From contig JAILWY010000020.1 of NCBI GenBank assembly GCA_022113835.1, positions 3,472,001-3,536,000 on the forward strand: DNA of 64,000 bases, read 5' to 3'. The notes beneath the pieces were generated by a model. It searched no databases. It worked only from the letters and a program-made list of their open reading frames with translations, and had not been told where the DNA came from. The DNA is from Atopsyche davidsoni. Taxonomy: Eukaryota > Arthropoda > Insecta > Trichoptera > Hydrobiosidae. The first letter of the stretch is position 1; every line of letters starts with the position of its first letter. Below, piece by piece: positions 20,087-35,261 of this stretch. The position numbers and the translations under genes were made by a program.

Positions 20087-23000
20087 GTGAGTAATTTTGT
20101 TTATGCCTATTTCTATTTATCTTAGAATTGAAAATTTGTTCAGACTATATATGACTTTACCTACTTACGAAAGAACCATTCGCAATGTTTTTAATTTACA
20201 TTTTATATAAAACAAATAATATGTTTGTTAACGCTATTTTTTCCTCGGCAATAGGATGATAATTAAACAGATAAACTTTCTCTTAATGTGACTTTAAAGT
20301 GCACTGTAAATTTAGACAAATATTTTTTAGGTAGACGATAAATTAAGTTAACTCTAATTTATGTGAAATTGGGCTATCAAACTATTGTCATATGAATACA
20401 AATGACATAAAAATCTTACTAAGGCTGTTAATGCGTTAATTTTTAATCTTTCCTTGCCACCTCATAATGGCCAACGTCCTTTGTTCTCAGTGTCCTAACA
20501 CCATTTTTGTAAGGTGGTATAGTTAAAGAGAGAATATAATAAAAATTCATATTTTAGTTGCTTTGTCCCAACTTTGACTCGCTTGCATCTATATACTATT
20601 GATTAGGTAAATAATATCAAATGACTTGTTTTATCACATAAAAAATCTATCATGTATTAATATTTAAACATTTGATAGTGGGAAAGTTAGAATTGTTAAG
20701 TTACATCAGCGGCTTCAGCATTCAATGAAATTTTTGATTAAAAGTTTTTATTAAAAAAAATTACAACACTTAGCAAAGGGAAATCTATATAATTTTTTTT
20801 ATGTACTTAATGAATATGTTGCTTTTACCTTGTAAAATCAACCCACAAATAGTGAATAAAAAAAACAACCATTTGCTATAGGGTACTGAAAATGCGCGTG
20901 TAATTTTAAATTAATAAGTAGTTTGTATTTTTTTATTTGCATAATTCTTTTCGATTAAAAATGAGGTTATGTTGTTTATGTAAAAAAACTTATTTCTTAG
21001 TTATTCTATAAAATTTACAGCAATTGGTAAGCTATTAGTTCTCAGGCAATAAAATGAATATCAAATTAAGTTTTAGTCTCAAAATCTGGTATTAAATGTA
21101 GGGCACCATAATTAATAATTTTTTGCAATATTCAGTATTATTATAATAAAATTGGATTGTTTTTCCCTTGACTGAGTGATTATTACTTTACATTGGTGGC
21201 ATGCGTTGAGAGCACGCAGTATATATTATATTCTATACTTATTGATAATATATACTGGTACAAAAAAACACATCGCCAAAACGACGATCGACTTGCTCTG
21301 ATCTGTTGATCAGATTTACGCACGCTTGGAAATTAATTCTTTGCAATTTCGAAGTCAAGAATTGCTCTCACACGGCCCTAATTATCAAAATATGTATTGA
21401 TTAATTTTAATGTTTCTAAGCTCACCATATTATCAAAAAACAATTAAGCCTGTATCATGGTTGTGGGAAAACATGTTTAAAAATATTTAATTAATTAAAA
21501 AAAAATATATATATAGTTTTAATGCAATATGTTTCTCCAGTATATTAATAAAATATTTTTATCATTTTCATATATTGAAAATTTTTAGATTTTTAAAATT
21601 GCTGCTTGAAGCATGTATGATTAGAAATTTTCATAAAAAAGTGAAACTTCTTGATAGTTCTCACCGCTTGCATGCTTGCATTGATTAATACTGGCATTTT
21701 ATTAAATACGCAGTGTTCAAAAACTCATGGCTCTACACCATTATTATCACATTCATAATCGTATTGAAAAGTGTAACATCCTACCCTGTATACAATGTGA
21801 TAAAAAACATGACTCATTTTAAATTTTCTGTGTATATTTTCGCTATCGATATTCTTCGAGCGTGCATGCATCTTCGCGTCATTTCCTACTGCATTTTTTT
21901 TCAATCAGCCCGGACTGATGCTCGGGACGTGTTTGGTCGCACACGCGAACAGCTGATCCTGATAGGCTCGCCAGAATCCTACGCAATGGCTTATTGGCCC
22001 CATACGGAGCGCTCCGAGGGGCCGCAGAGGTGCTCACGACGCACAAGGCGAGCAGAGAATCCACCTCACACCGCAGACGCGAGATCATCTGAAATGTATC
22101 CAGCCCCATCGGAATTATAAAATTCAGCAAGATGCACATCCCTCCCGTCATCCCTTAAACTCCAATATCATGGCAACTAAGGCGTCGTTCAACATTTCCA
22201 CATGTCGATCGCACTGCAAGCGAAGTTGCAATGTTGCAACACACGCCTGAATTGTCACATGCCCCAAGCGATTGCATCTCTGCGAAAGCTTTAATATCAT
22301 ACCAAGAAGACGACAGTACGTTGAAATCAAAGATTAAAAAAATAATAATAATAAGCGTCTGTATTTTTAATGAGCGCTCAAAAATACGCGTTAAAATTTA
22401 GTATTTATTAAAAACAATATAATAGGCTTTTTTTTTTTAATAATTTTTATGTCGATAATTGCCAATATCAGTTATTGAGGCAGTGACCGCTGAACCTTCG
22501 GGATTTCTCGGAATCCCTCGGAAAACTTCGTCAAAAGAAGTTCTACGATTATTTTTTTCAGAATAACGAACATTTGCTTTCGGACACAGTCCAATTGTCG
22601 ATTCATATTTTTTTGCTCATATACGGAATGTCCACGCGAACTAGACGAATTGAACGGTTGTGGTGTAATAGGGGATGTGACCACATTTTTTTTTCACGTT
22701 GATATTTTTAAGAAGTCACATGCAGGCCAATGCCCCAAAGCGGATATTGAATATGCATTTTTTTAATTTTTTTTTAATTCTTAACCGTAAATGCACTCAA
22801 AGCGAGGATGCACTCAAGTCGACGGCCCCTCTGTTGATAAGATTGCGGGCCAGCATACGGTGCAGCCGATGGGTACTGCCTCGGGTCTCAATCAGCAAAA
22901 ATTAATTTCCCGTGTGACAAAAGCCGGACCTCGAGGGCGATCGCGTCCACGTGCTTTCCAAAAAAAAAAAAAAAAGCGAAGTCACAAAATCGAAGGCTGT

Positions 23001-26000
23001 ACAACTGACGATTTTGGATGATGCATTTTATAATCCTGCGAGTGTAACACAGTAGTCCCGAGTTGATGATCTGCATCGCGGGCTGACGTTTGACGGATCG
23101 ATCGCGAGCGCGCCAAGGCCAGCTGATCGTCAGCTGTAGGCGCCCCCCTGGGCCCCCTTGGGCCCCCCCCCCCCTGCCCCCCCCCCATGCCCGCCGCTGG
23201 GATAATTGCGAATTTTTTGCCACACAGAGCGCAGACTATCGACCTATTGCGTCAACGGGCGAATTAATGCGATATGGACACTATTGGAAATGCGTGAACT
23301 CGGAGGATTTTTTTTTTTTTTTTTTTGTATGTGTATTATTTATTGAATTCTTTTTCGCGGTGTTTTTGTGCCGGACTGGAACAATGATGGCGGATTCAAT
23401 GGGGAGAACTGATTCACTAAAGCCAAGTCTTTTGAATAACGTCTAGGTATAAGGTGTTTGGAACTGATGTAATTAGTATACGCTGGGTCTAGTAAACAAG
23501 GCGAAACCATTAAAAAAAATTAAAATTTAAAAACAGGACGCTATTGATTATTTGCATATCGGTTGTATGTTGTGTTGCTGCGTGTGTAGCCGGCTTACGT
23601 ATGAATATGGTATCATATGATGTCACCTGTTGTGATTTTCGAATCGACTATTATTTTATATTTACTTGAGCAGAGCTGAAAATACCCATGAAATTATTCT
23701 ACGTGAATTTTTTTTTACGGATCGATTGGTTGAATGCATTCATTAATGCAGTAAATTTGGTCATTGGTGCACGTGATGATTGTGTTTTAGGTTTTATAAC
23801 TAGGCAGCAATATTACGTGAACGCCCTGGCCCCTCGTGCATGGGCGGGCTGTGGGCAGCGGACTAACTGTCAACCCAAAACGCCTCTCGCCCAACGTGCA
23901 ATCACACGGCAAATCTATGGAATTAGCTCCCAGCGCTGACACACAGCTATCTGGGTTATATTCTCAAATGCCAAGTCCATCTTCAGCCTCGGCCAGAACC
24001 ACCCGCGCCCACAGCGTCACGAGTGAAGACGTTTCTGGGTGGTATACTTCCATCTGTCGAGATCGTCTTGCGGCTCGATTGGAACGACACCTGCACTGGT
24101 TTTTAAATGATGTGCGTTTGAAAGCAAGAATCCACGATGATCATCTGCCTTGTATAGATGCACTCGGCGTGTCGCCAACTCCACCATCGGGAGACAGTAA
24201 TCCATCGTCACAAGAACGTGGAGTGCCACACGCACGATAATGCTTTATTGGTGTTTTATTAGAGTACTTTGAGGTGACATAATTCGCCGGCGCGGGGTCG
24301 TCGGCCGCCCCCGCTGGCTGCAGACCTTGCCCGCTGGCTGTGCCGGAGACAATCGCCGCCAGACGTGACAGGTCCCCTCGTCTATGAGGCGACCAGACGG
24401 GCGGCTCCCGTGGACCGTGAACGACGCCGTCTGGCTGCACGGTCGCGTCCTTGGGGAGGCCGCGCCGGGGGAGCCCCGCAGCTTCCGGTTCCAGAAACTA
24501 TCAAATTCGCGACCCCTTTAATTTTGTGCCCACAGATACAATAAACACTGTGCGCAGTTTCGTTTGCATATCACATTTATTCCCGATCAAGGTTATAAAT
24601 ATATGCAGGGACTCGGTATACGGCACGCTCGCTTTAATTTAGATTGATCAATTATGCTCATGGGGCGGTGTGTCCTGTCGCTAAGACAATTTGAAAGGAC
24701 TATTTATACATTTGCGCAGTCACGCCGGCCGGAAGTGAGTCCAGTGCCGTCTCTGGGAGGGAGCCGCCAAGCCCGGCGCACGTGCCGCGACTATTTCGGC
24801 ACCCGCAGATGGTAAAGCCATCGCCTCCGAATACCAACTCCACGATGGCTGTTTCCACAGATGCTCTACAGTAAATATAAATAGTGCTTTAGCGCGTCGT
24901 TTAGTTGAGCGAGGGGCGAAATCACCCGCCGAGGAGGAAAGTCGCCGGCGATGTTGGGACTTTGGATCGGCGTGACAATTCCGAATGCATGATTCGAAAT
25001 GTCGGTGGTTCGCACGTACGCGTGCGCATTTTTTGCACAGTGTGCAAAATATGCACAATATGCGTCATCGGGAGTTACTGCTATGCAATGATGCGAAGGT
25101 CCGACCCGCCGGCGATCCCGCCCCGGTGCGCAGAATCGGGAAGCCAAGGGTTAACTTGCCTCTCAGAGTAGGCTGGCGACCTTTTCACTGAGATACTCCT
25201 TCTGCCTCACCTCGACATTGGTCCACAATCATACTACTCCATTACAGATCCTTTACACACGCTCGGAGACTCGATTGGTTTAATCCAAAAGTGCCCATAC
25301 AATCTAGTTTTAAATTGATTCAAACGCACGCAACCCTTGTTTTTTTTTAATGGTATTTTGAGACAGTTTATAGCTTGTATTGATTTTTATATGATTTTCC
25401 GCATTGTATACTGCCTATGGGGAAGACTATTTTCCGCTGATTTTTCTCGTACGTGCTCGCATCTCGCCATGATGAAATCGCGATTAGCTTCATCCGATCG
25501 GCCGTCCTCTCCAGTTGCATTCCTCGATCGTGGCTTATTAGATGAAACACACCTACGGGCCGCGATGACTTCAGTCGCATGCCCGCGGAGGTCGACGACC
25601 CCCGATCGACTCCTGCATTCATTCATCGGCCCATCATCATCTGGTCTCTCCCAGAGGCGCCCCACGCCACCAGCTCTGCCGTGACAATAACACGTCCTGA
25701 CTCGGACTTGTGCGCGGGCGGCGCCATTGCCCATGCCCAACATTATCTATTAATTGGGAAAAATTACTGAAATTCGTATACACACACTGCCTGGCGCTGA
25801 TGATTTTGACACGAAAGAAAATAGAGCAAAGCCTTTTTTGTATTATTCTTTTATTTTTCATTAGGTAAATTTACATTTATCATGGTTAAGGTTATAATAT
25901 GGTGTGGGGATATCCCATGATCGCAGGTTGTGGGGCTTGCGAGGTGTGACTTGTAAATATGTGAAAAAACCTTTTTTTCTGCATGTGTTTTGTATGTATA

Positions 26001-29000
26001 TTAAATATATAACTAAGTACTAGATTCTTACTAATATGATTAGGCACATTAGTTCATACATAGAAGATGATTTAAAGAAACCCACAGAAAAATATCATCG
26101 TGATTTGTGTGGGATCCCGCACATCATCACGTATCCCACATATCACACATACCACCCCTAGGTATGTTTGATGACTACTTGGCGTTCCTTCTTGTATATT
26201 CCTCCTCGTACCATTTCATTGAACATATCCCTATCCTGGGCTAGTCTCACCAATTCCCACGTAAACTTCCTCCTTCCAATGCCCCTTTTTCCTTCGATTT
26301 TTCCTTGGACAATCAGCTGGGCAATCTATTGGCACTAGGTCTTTCATCCAGCCCTTGATATTGGGCATAACCAGCATCGTGGCTGGTGCAGTTTTTGTGT
26401 CACGACCACCGGTGAGTACGTGCTATGGTGAAGTGGTTAGTGCTGCTCTAAAAAAGGGGTCATTGGTTCGAAGATATGCTATTGAAAGCGAAATCGATTC
26501 CGGCTTCCTTCTGTTACTATAGGACATCTGCAAGGTTATTTATATTACCAAACAATTTAATTATTTTTTTGCAAAGACACGACAAAAGACCACGCAAAGA
26601 CATTCTAATGCAAACTTCAATTTTATGCTTATACAAAAATAATATAAAACAAGTATGAATATCCAAGTCGCTAAGATATTATTTAAGTTAAATCTCTCTA
26701 AAGGCAAAAGCGTGCACTTCTATCCATTTAAGACATGCGGTTTTTTGTTGTGCAATGAATGTGTTTTGCCAATATTGTATATTTATTGTGCAAACACTGC
26801 ACATGACAAATATATAAAACCAGTAGTTGCGGTAAATTACAAATCGAGAAAAATATCATAAGTGAAATTATTGAAATGCTGTCCACCTTTGCACTCTGAA
26901 AAAAAAAAAAAAACTGTGCTTTGAAGAATTTATCGGAAACACGAAACTGAATGTTGACGCAAAAAAATTGACTTACCCACGTCAAGTCTATAAATTGAAA
27001 ATATATTTTTGGATATGGTTTTTTCTTGGTAATTCTTCAAGAATTCGTCACTGTGCATGCACCATTCCTTATATGGGAAACGTCGAATAATGGACAGAGC
27101 AAAAGTTGCAATGCATTATAGAATAATACTATTTTTTTTTTTATATATATATAAATAGCGGTTTTCAATCCTTTCACGCTGTTTTCTAAAAACATCTTCC
27201 TGTATTTTCCCGATTCTGCGACAGGTCAGCAGCATCAATGACTCGCTTTTGCCGGTGTCTCTTCTATCATCGATTCCCATCGCTGGAAGATTACGACAGT
27301 AATTATTTTGGGTTATCATTATATTAATCTAATTATGATGCCAACGCCTGTAGATCAGGAATTCCATCTCGAAGGATTCGACCAGCCTTTCAGAGTAAGT
27401 GAAAAATACTGAAAAATGATTCGTGTTTCATCCGTATAAATAAGAAAATTCTTTAATAATTATATTTAGCCACTACGCTGATAAAACCTTTTCTATACAG
27501 GCACTTATAATTTTTATTCCCGCATACAAATAGTCTTTCTTCATCTGGGAGTCATCCATATAGGAATTTGCGAAATAAATAATAAATACCGAACACCCGG
27601 GGTTAGTCCCGGGTAATGACTTTGTATGCGATAATGGCATTGTCGCGCAAACTTCGCTCGTGTATTTATTTTTCAATACAAAATTGCATACACAAGAATA
27701 TTTCTAGCCCACGTGTATATTTTATACTTGTAGCCTGGCTTAAAATTACTTAGCTTTACAAAAAAAATTATATATTTGCAAGTAATTTTATTTATTATTA
27801 TTACTTTGCGGCGGTGTTTGAACAGCTTTTAGGTTTTAGCTTGAGCGTTTGTCGATTTTGTATTTATGAGTTGGATCCGCGACAGACCAATTTCATTTAC
27901 GAGTGATGATACTTTCGACGCTTTGCATACGATTTATTTATTCATTATTCGATTATCCGAACTCTGTTTTCTAAACGGTCTATTTTATTTTGGAAATCGG
28001 CTATCTACCACTGTATGCGCTCCTCCGATAATTTTAAACCACTTTTAACCACCGGTCCGAATTCCATACACATTACCAGCTTTCTACGGACCCTCGTAGT
28101 CACTCATGTTGTTTGCAAACATCGATTGCTTATCGCTTCGGCGGATTCCTTAGCTAATGCAGATTTCTACAGACAAACATAATTAGGGGTGTTTTTATTT
28201 TTACCTGCTGATAACGGACGCCGACCCTCGACAATTATCGATGAGCTCCTGTAACGGTTTCCTGTTTACTACAAACACGCATTTAGGAAATTGGGTGCAA
28301 ATGTCCGAGTCAAATTATTTTAAATAAATTGACTTCTCGCAATGCCTACAATAGACGCTTGTGTCTACAACCTTATACATATAACGCTGTTTTGATATAT
28401 ACTAATATTATTTCACGTAACAAATTATTAGCGATTCAACTGAAATTGTTACAGCAAGCAATAATTTAGTCCACATATATATAACTTTCTACGCTCCACG
28501 GGATATTCCGTTAGAGTTCTCCATGACGCGCATGATGCTGTTAACAATACCCCATCATTGTGTTTTATGCGTTCAAGCACATAACCGTGCATGGTGTTGG
28601 ATTCATGTGTTATTGTTGAAGGGACCCACAATCTTATTCACATAAACCATTCAATATGCAATCTCTTGTGAACATAAAATAAACCACTTGTCCTGCTTGC
28701 ATATTGAAAATAACGTCATATTCACATTATTGAATTTTAATCCAACAACATGTGTTCTATTTAATGATGATACTATTATGTATATTTTCATAAAATTTAG
28801 TTTCTTGGGTAGGTTCGAGCAGCTCGAACATCCAAAAAAACCATATCTGCGTTATGGTATTCAAATTTTTTTTATTTTTTTTTATCGTCATTCGGTTCTG
28901 CTCCCCTCGTGGCTAATTATTCCACGGCGCTCGTGTACGGTGGTATAATAAAAATCGCCGATAAAAGTGATGACGGAACCTCGCCGCCATATTTGCACAG

Positions 29001-32000
29001 TCGATGTTTGTGTATAATTAGACCGCGGAGCAGGACGTGTTGCCATGCGGGCCAGAGGCGCTCCCAAAACCCGGGGGACCGTGATCCAGCAGCCGATTTT
29101 CCGCCCCATCGGTCAAAATTAGCAAATCGAAATTCACTCATATTATTTTATCGCTCATGATTTTTTATTAAATATTTATATGTATGGAAGTGTACAGTAG
29201 TTTTAGACGCGTCGGTTCGAATCCCAGCCATGTCGTTATATGATTGCTTGCACGAACTGCATTCCTGTGTAGAGTAATGCACAGCGAGACTGCATTCACT
29301 GTCAACTTTAAATAATTAAATGTTTTTAAATGAGTGTTAAATACAAAGCGGCAGAAGGAAGCGAGCCGTCTCATTGTCTTGCTTTACGTGCGCTTTCCAT
29401 ACGAATGGCTCGGTGCAACTTCCGTTTTGCATAATCGGGCAACACCGTTAAGCACCGGAAGCAGCCGCTTATGTTTATCTTTTCCCGTCGCCCCGTGAGG
29501 CCACAATCAACGCGAGCGATTTTCCGCACTGGCTAAATAGAACCTATTTTTTTTAATACACAACACCTATAACGCGGTTTTCATATAACAAGGAGCTAAA
29601 GCCAACCATATATTTTCTTCTGATGCCTATCATGGGCCAGTGTCACCGATTCCGATCTCCAGCCACTGACGCAAATTCTGCATCCACGTAGACTCCCTCC
29701 TTCCAGTGTCCCTTTTCCTTCGATTCTTCCTTGGAGGATGCTAAATTTTTGCTATAAAAATGTGACCAAAATAGAAGACCTTCCGCTTCTTTACCAACGT
29801 CTGTTTTAATTCTGTGCAAGACTCTTTCATTTGTGACACGATCAGCCCGTGGTGTTTTAAGGATTCTCCTAATCAGCCGCCTCAATTCTTCGCATAGTAG
29901 CTGTCTTGAGTGTCTAATCTTCGACTCCATAAAGGAGAACTGAGACGATGTAACACTTGGTGAATCTCAGTGTTATATCTCTTGAGCGTAGTGCTTCCCT
30001 CAAATTATTAAACGTACCACTAACCATAGCGAAATACCCAAAAATGTACGAAAGCTTATGGTTAATTGCATGTTGTGTAGCTGGCTTTAAACTGTGATAG
30101 AACTCCCATAACGCGGTTTCTGGTTAACGACATCAATTTAATTGGCTTATGGAGAATCCATAGAATATTAATTATTTTTTTTACATGAGAAAAATAATTA
30201 CGAAATTACTCAGCTTCGCGTATAAATGTTTGGTGGTATAACAAAAAAAAGCTGCATCTAAAAAACCACGATGAAGATTTGCAAAGGGAAAAAGACACTC
30301 GTACTTATTATGGACAGCGGGAATAAATATTTAAAGTGTTGAAATCTTAAATTCAATAAAAAATAATTCAACATATATATGATTAAAGTATAATTTTGAG
30401 TTTCAACACATCTTAGGGTAAGCAGTGCTTAATTGCTTGGTGACAGGCGGGCGATGAACTCCGGCTCCGCTGCCTAAACGGCTATACCTCTACCATTTTT
30501 TAATTTTTTTTACCTTCATAATGATTTTAAATTAACTCTTTAAGTATTTACAATCATTATTAATTGTCGCGTTTAAGTTTTATGGCCGCGCTGGCTCGGA
30601 TAATATATGGTGATTGGAAATATTAAAATGATTGTGCAGTGCTGGAGATGTGACTGTCTCAGTTGTTAAACCTACAATATATAAAAAAAAAAATTAGTAG
30701 GCTTGATGCAACTTCGTTTGCAATCCTGATGTCGCTGGCCATCTTTTGACATATAACAATTTTTTTTTATTTTGAAGAGTATTTTTTTCTTATTGAATAC
30801 ACGTAGAAAATTATTAAAGATACGATAATATTTAAAATGCCTCTGTACTATTAGAGTCTTCTGCTAAACTTATGCAACGCGTATACTGGATTTTATTTAA
30901 TAAAGTGTTTGCTTTACAGTGTATCAGAATAAGTATCACAATGTCCTCTATTCATCTCTCTGAGCCGATCTCTGTATTTTACGATTGGCCAGACCTCCAC
31001 GGCCTATGAACTTTAATTATTATCTGACATCGGTAGAATTATAAATATGGCACTGTACTGCACTTGGTTAGACCTATAAAGATATACATAATAATTGGTA
31101 TAAAATATTATTATAACGGTTTTTATCTTTATTGTTTATTTTTAATATTTTTCACATAATTTTATTTGCATTAATTGGCAAAAATATTTCTAAATTTATA
31201 TGAATTCAGTAGAAATCGATTTAGACTGCTCAACGTCGCGACTCGTCCGTTATTTTAGTTTAGTTTTTGTGTTGTAGACTTTGTACATTTAATTTATTTT
31301 TTTTAATTTATCAATCTTACTTTTCTAATATATGAAAAACACGTTAATGTAGGCCAAACCATTACAACAAGAAATCTATACAAAGTCCAATGATTTATTC
31401 TGTACAATATGCAGTAGTTATTGAAGCGAAGGTCTTGGAGTTGTTGACTATTTTCTTTATTAATTGCCTTTTTAATATTACATTACTTCAATATGAAAAA
31501 AATTCCAGTTAGTTTGTAGATTAGTTAGTATACAAAGAAAACACGATGGTACATGCTTTTATGTAAAAATAATTCGTAATTAAAATCTTTATCAAATTAT
31601 AGCAGATCTTTATAAATGTTTTAATAAGTAGCAGTGCATTATGAATTAAACTTATATTTACAGATAATTAAAAAAAATTGTTAATAATTTTTATTTATTG
31701 TAAATGAAAAACGCCTATAATATCATATCAACTCGACGCACTTAACTGTTCTTATCGGTTCATCTATAAAGGTAGGTCATTTATTTATACATATATAGTA
31801 TAAATAATAAGTGTAGTGAAAGTTTCAATAGAAAATTCATAAGAGAAACTATTTTTGTTTTAATTAAATAACCTAAAAAACTTTAATTAAAGTGATAGTA
31901 CTGTTATGTCGTATAATGAAAGATTTGATTTGGACTTCGTATTTTCGCGAAAGAAAAATATACGAGTTCGTAAAAATATTTTATTTATTTATATTGTAAT

Positions 32001-35000
32001 ATAAACACATGTGCGACTGTGACACCCTGAGTCACCATTTGTGATATTTCTGAAATATTGAATGCCTTCACTATCAAACACGACCCCCGATACTTTAGAA
32101 CTCAATAAATGACTCAGCGTCACAACCTATGACCGATTCGCAATCGGTTGCAAATTTTATCGCGACATAATAATACTCGATAATAAGGGTGATATTTCTT
32201 TAATATTGCAAGCCTCAATTGTCAAACACGATCCTTATACCTAAGAACTCAATAATTGACTCGGCGTCACAACTTGTGACCGATTCGCAATCGGTTGCAA
32301 GTTTTATCGCGACATGATAATACTCGATAGTACGGGTGATATTTCTGAAATATTGAAAGCCTCCATTGTCAAACACAATCCTTATACCTAAGAGCTTAAT
32401 AAATGACTGGACGTCACAACTTGTGACCGATTCGCAATCGGTTGCAAGTTTTATCGCGACATAATAATACTCGATAGTAAGGGTGATATTTCTTAAATAT
32501 TAAAACCCTCCATTGTCAAACACGACCCTTATGTCTAAGAACTCAATAAATGACTCGGCGTCACAACTTGTGACCGATTCGCAATCGGTTGCAAGTTTTA
32601 TCGCGACATAATAATACTCGATAGTAAGGGTGATATTTCTTAAACATTGAAAGCCTCCATTGTCAAACTCGAGCTTGATCCCTTACACAGTAAAATTGTG
32701 CTTATTAACCATGCAAATGGAACGCATCTAAATAATGCATTAGATCCACACGAACTGCCCTTGATGTTATGGTAAACTAGACTACGAGATAAGTTAATGC
32801 ATTCAAATGCATAATGCAAGTACTGAAGGTATTTGTATATCTAAGAAAAAAATATTTGTGCCTTCAAGCTCTTATCGGTCGTAAATTGTTCTCCGAAGTT
32901 AAGTTTTAACAATGTAAAAATATTTTCAAATATTATTATTGTTAAATGAATAATGAAGGGACTTAAATTTTAATTGAAAGTTTAATTTTTTTTTATAATA
33001 TGTTAACGCAATAATTTTTTTAGAGTTCAATAACGACACAGGTAGTCGAAAATACAATGTGTCAATAAAAAATTGAATGAATTGTAAAAACTGCGGTTTT
33101 ATGTTTTTTTCTCCTAAATGTAGTGCTTATATAATATATAAATGGTATGCAATATTTTACACGAGCGTTAATATAAGCTCACATTAAATTGATTGTATAA
33201 TCATTTTCAATTTTTGATGCGACTAGTTTCGCCAACATGCTTGAAAATGCCAACCGTGTGACCAGTCGCGCAAAGTCGAAACTAAAGATTATTTAAATAA
33301 TTATTTACTATTGGTTTTTTTTTTAATGCAAATTTCACTTCCGTTATGGTTTCATTGTCAGCTGCCAACTCTGCGGCGCAGTCGATACGTCCACACTCGT
33401 CGCTAATTATACGGGGGCCCATTATCCCTGAACCTGACCCGCTTTTGTATGCAAATCTGTCGCAGTGACGATATCGGTCCGCGTCACCTGCCACCCGAGA
33501 AGAAACTATTGTAGTCTCCTAGTCATTTGGCTATTCAATTCTCTAATATAAAGGTATCAGATTCAACTTTTTAGGCTTTAAATACAATCTTATAATATAG
33601 GAACTTTTCGTAAACATTTATGGGATGAAGATGAGATTTGAAAATTTCGATACCGATATCTATTAAAAATGTTTTTTTTAATTTTTTTATACGCGGTGTA
33701 TATAAAACCGTTGCTTTCACCTGACAATATGTATGCATTGATTTTTCTGTTCTTTGAATTTTTTTTTTTATCTTATCAAACCATTTTATCTTAGCGTGGC
33801 AAAAAAAATTTTTCCCAAGGAAATAATATTTCTGATAAAAGTGGCTTATCACAATAACGACAGCTTGAACACATGTAAATCAATGCAACCGAGAGTTTCA
33901 ACAGGCGTTTGTTACATCACTCTCGGTATCGTCAAGTCTTATTCAAGTCAGCAGCTGCACCCTGACCCGCCCGGCGACCCCCCAACTGAGTTCTGATAAC
34001 CGAACGTCACAAATGTCACAAATATGAAATCCAGCGGTGCATGCCGCAACGCCTCATATTCGTATGATAAATTAAATAATAGCATATCTTTACTCTTTTT
34101 TCTTCTGATGCCTCTCATCGTAGCAGGTTGGTGATTATTTCATCGAACATACTTCTATCCTGGGCATGGGAAAACTTCCTCATTCCAATTCCACTTTTTT
34201 TGCTTTACCAAAGTCAGGAGTTCCCCTTCTTTGGGCATTCTGTGCATTCTGTGCAATACTCTCTCATTTGTGACGCGGTCGATCCATGGTGTTTTAAGGA
34301 TTCTCCTGTATTCTGCCGCCTCAATTGTAGCAAGCATGGGTGTCTTCCATTGAGACGACGTAACACTTGGTCCAGGGAGATTTTAGTCTTGTATCTCTTG
34401 CGTGCTGTCTCAATTCTTACTTTAATTTCCTGGTCATGATCCCAGTTCTAATTTTTTCAAACTATCTCCAACTATGTTGATATTGAAGTTGTCACTCAAC
34501 TCTCTGCTAGGAAGACAGTGTCATCAGTTATGTTTGTTAGTCTATCATTTATTTTGATACCGATTTCACAATCGTCAAGGGCTTCGTCAAAAGAGTTTCG
34601 CCACATTTGGACGTGGATATAAACCATTCTCAATTATTGTTTTATATCATTGTAAAGCATTTAAGGCAGTTGCTTCTAGCCTTTTAATTGCATTACCTGG
34701 CGAAATCGTGTCATTTAATTAATTTAATTGTCACTTTATTTTTCTATGTCGAAAGTTGATTTTTTTACAGAGTATTGAGAAAACTATAAATTAAATTTAC
34801 CAATTTTTTATTATTTAATTTACGTCCATTTTTAGGGTAAAATAAAATCTTGAAGATTTAAATTCCAATTGAAAAAAAGACTTTTAAATGTTTAGAATTC
34901 TTGGAAAATGTACCGGACGAATCTCCAAATTTCTACACTTCAATCGGAAAAACACATATTTATCATATTGATAGTAAATTTATAAGAAATAAAAATATAT

Positions 35001-35198
35001 TGTGTTCGGAAGAAGGGATGTAGCAAACTTTTTGCATTGAAATATTTTTGATTGGTGCTGTCGATTTTTCGCAAAACGGACTAGAAAATGATCAAAAAAA
35101 CTCGATTATGGGACCTAGACCCTTAACGCTTAAAGAGTTTTTTTTTTTACACGGTACAAATTTTCGGTCGGCCGTGTTGTCCCGTGTGTAGACTGCTT

Positions 35199-35261
<63 letters not shown>

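Noticed and set aside
23836..24440. Overlapping 134- and 99-codon frames on opposite strands
   Set aside because: Mutually exclusive frames in a CpG-rich patch with no family resemblance; the long open length is explained by composition.
26400..26465. Functional tRNA gene
   Set aside because: A- and B-box-like sequences are present, but no acceptor stem or anticodon arm can be folded; at most a SINE fragment.
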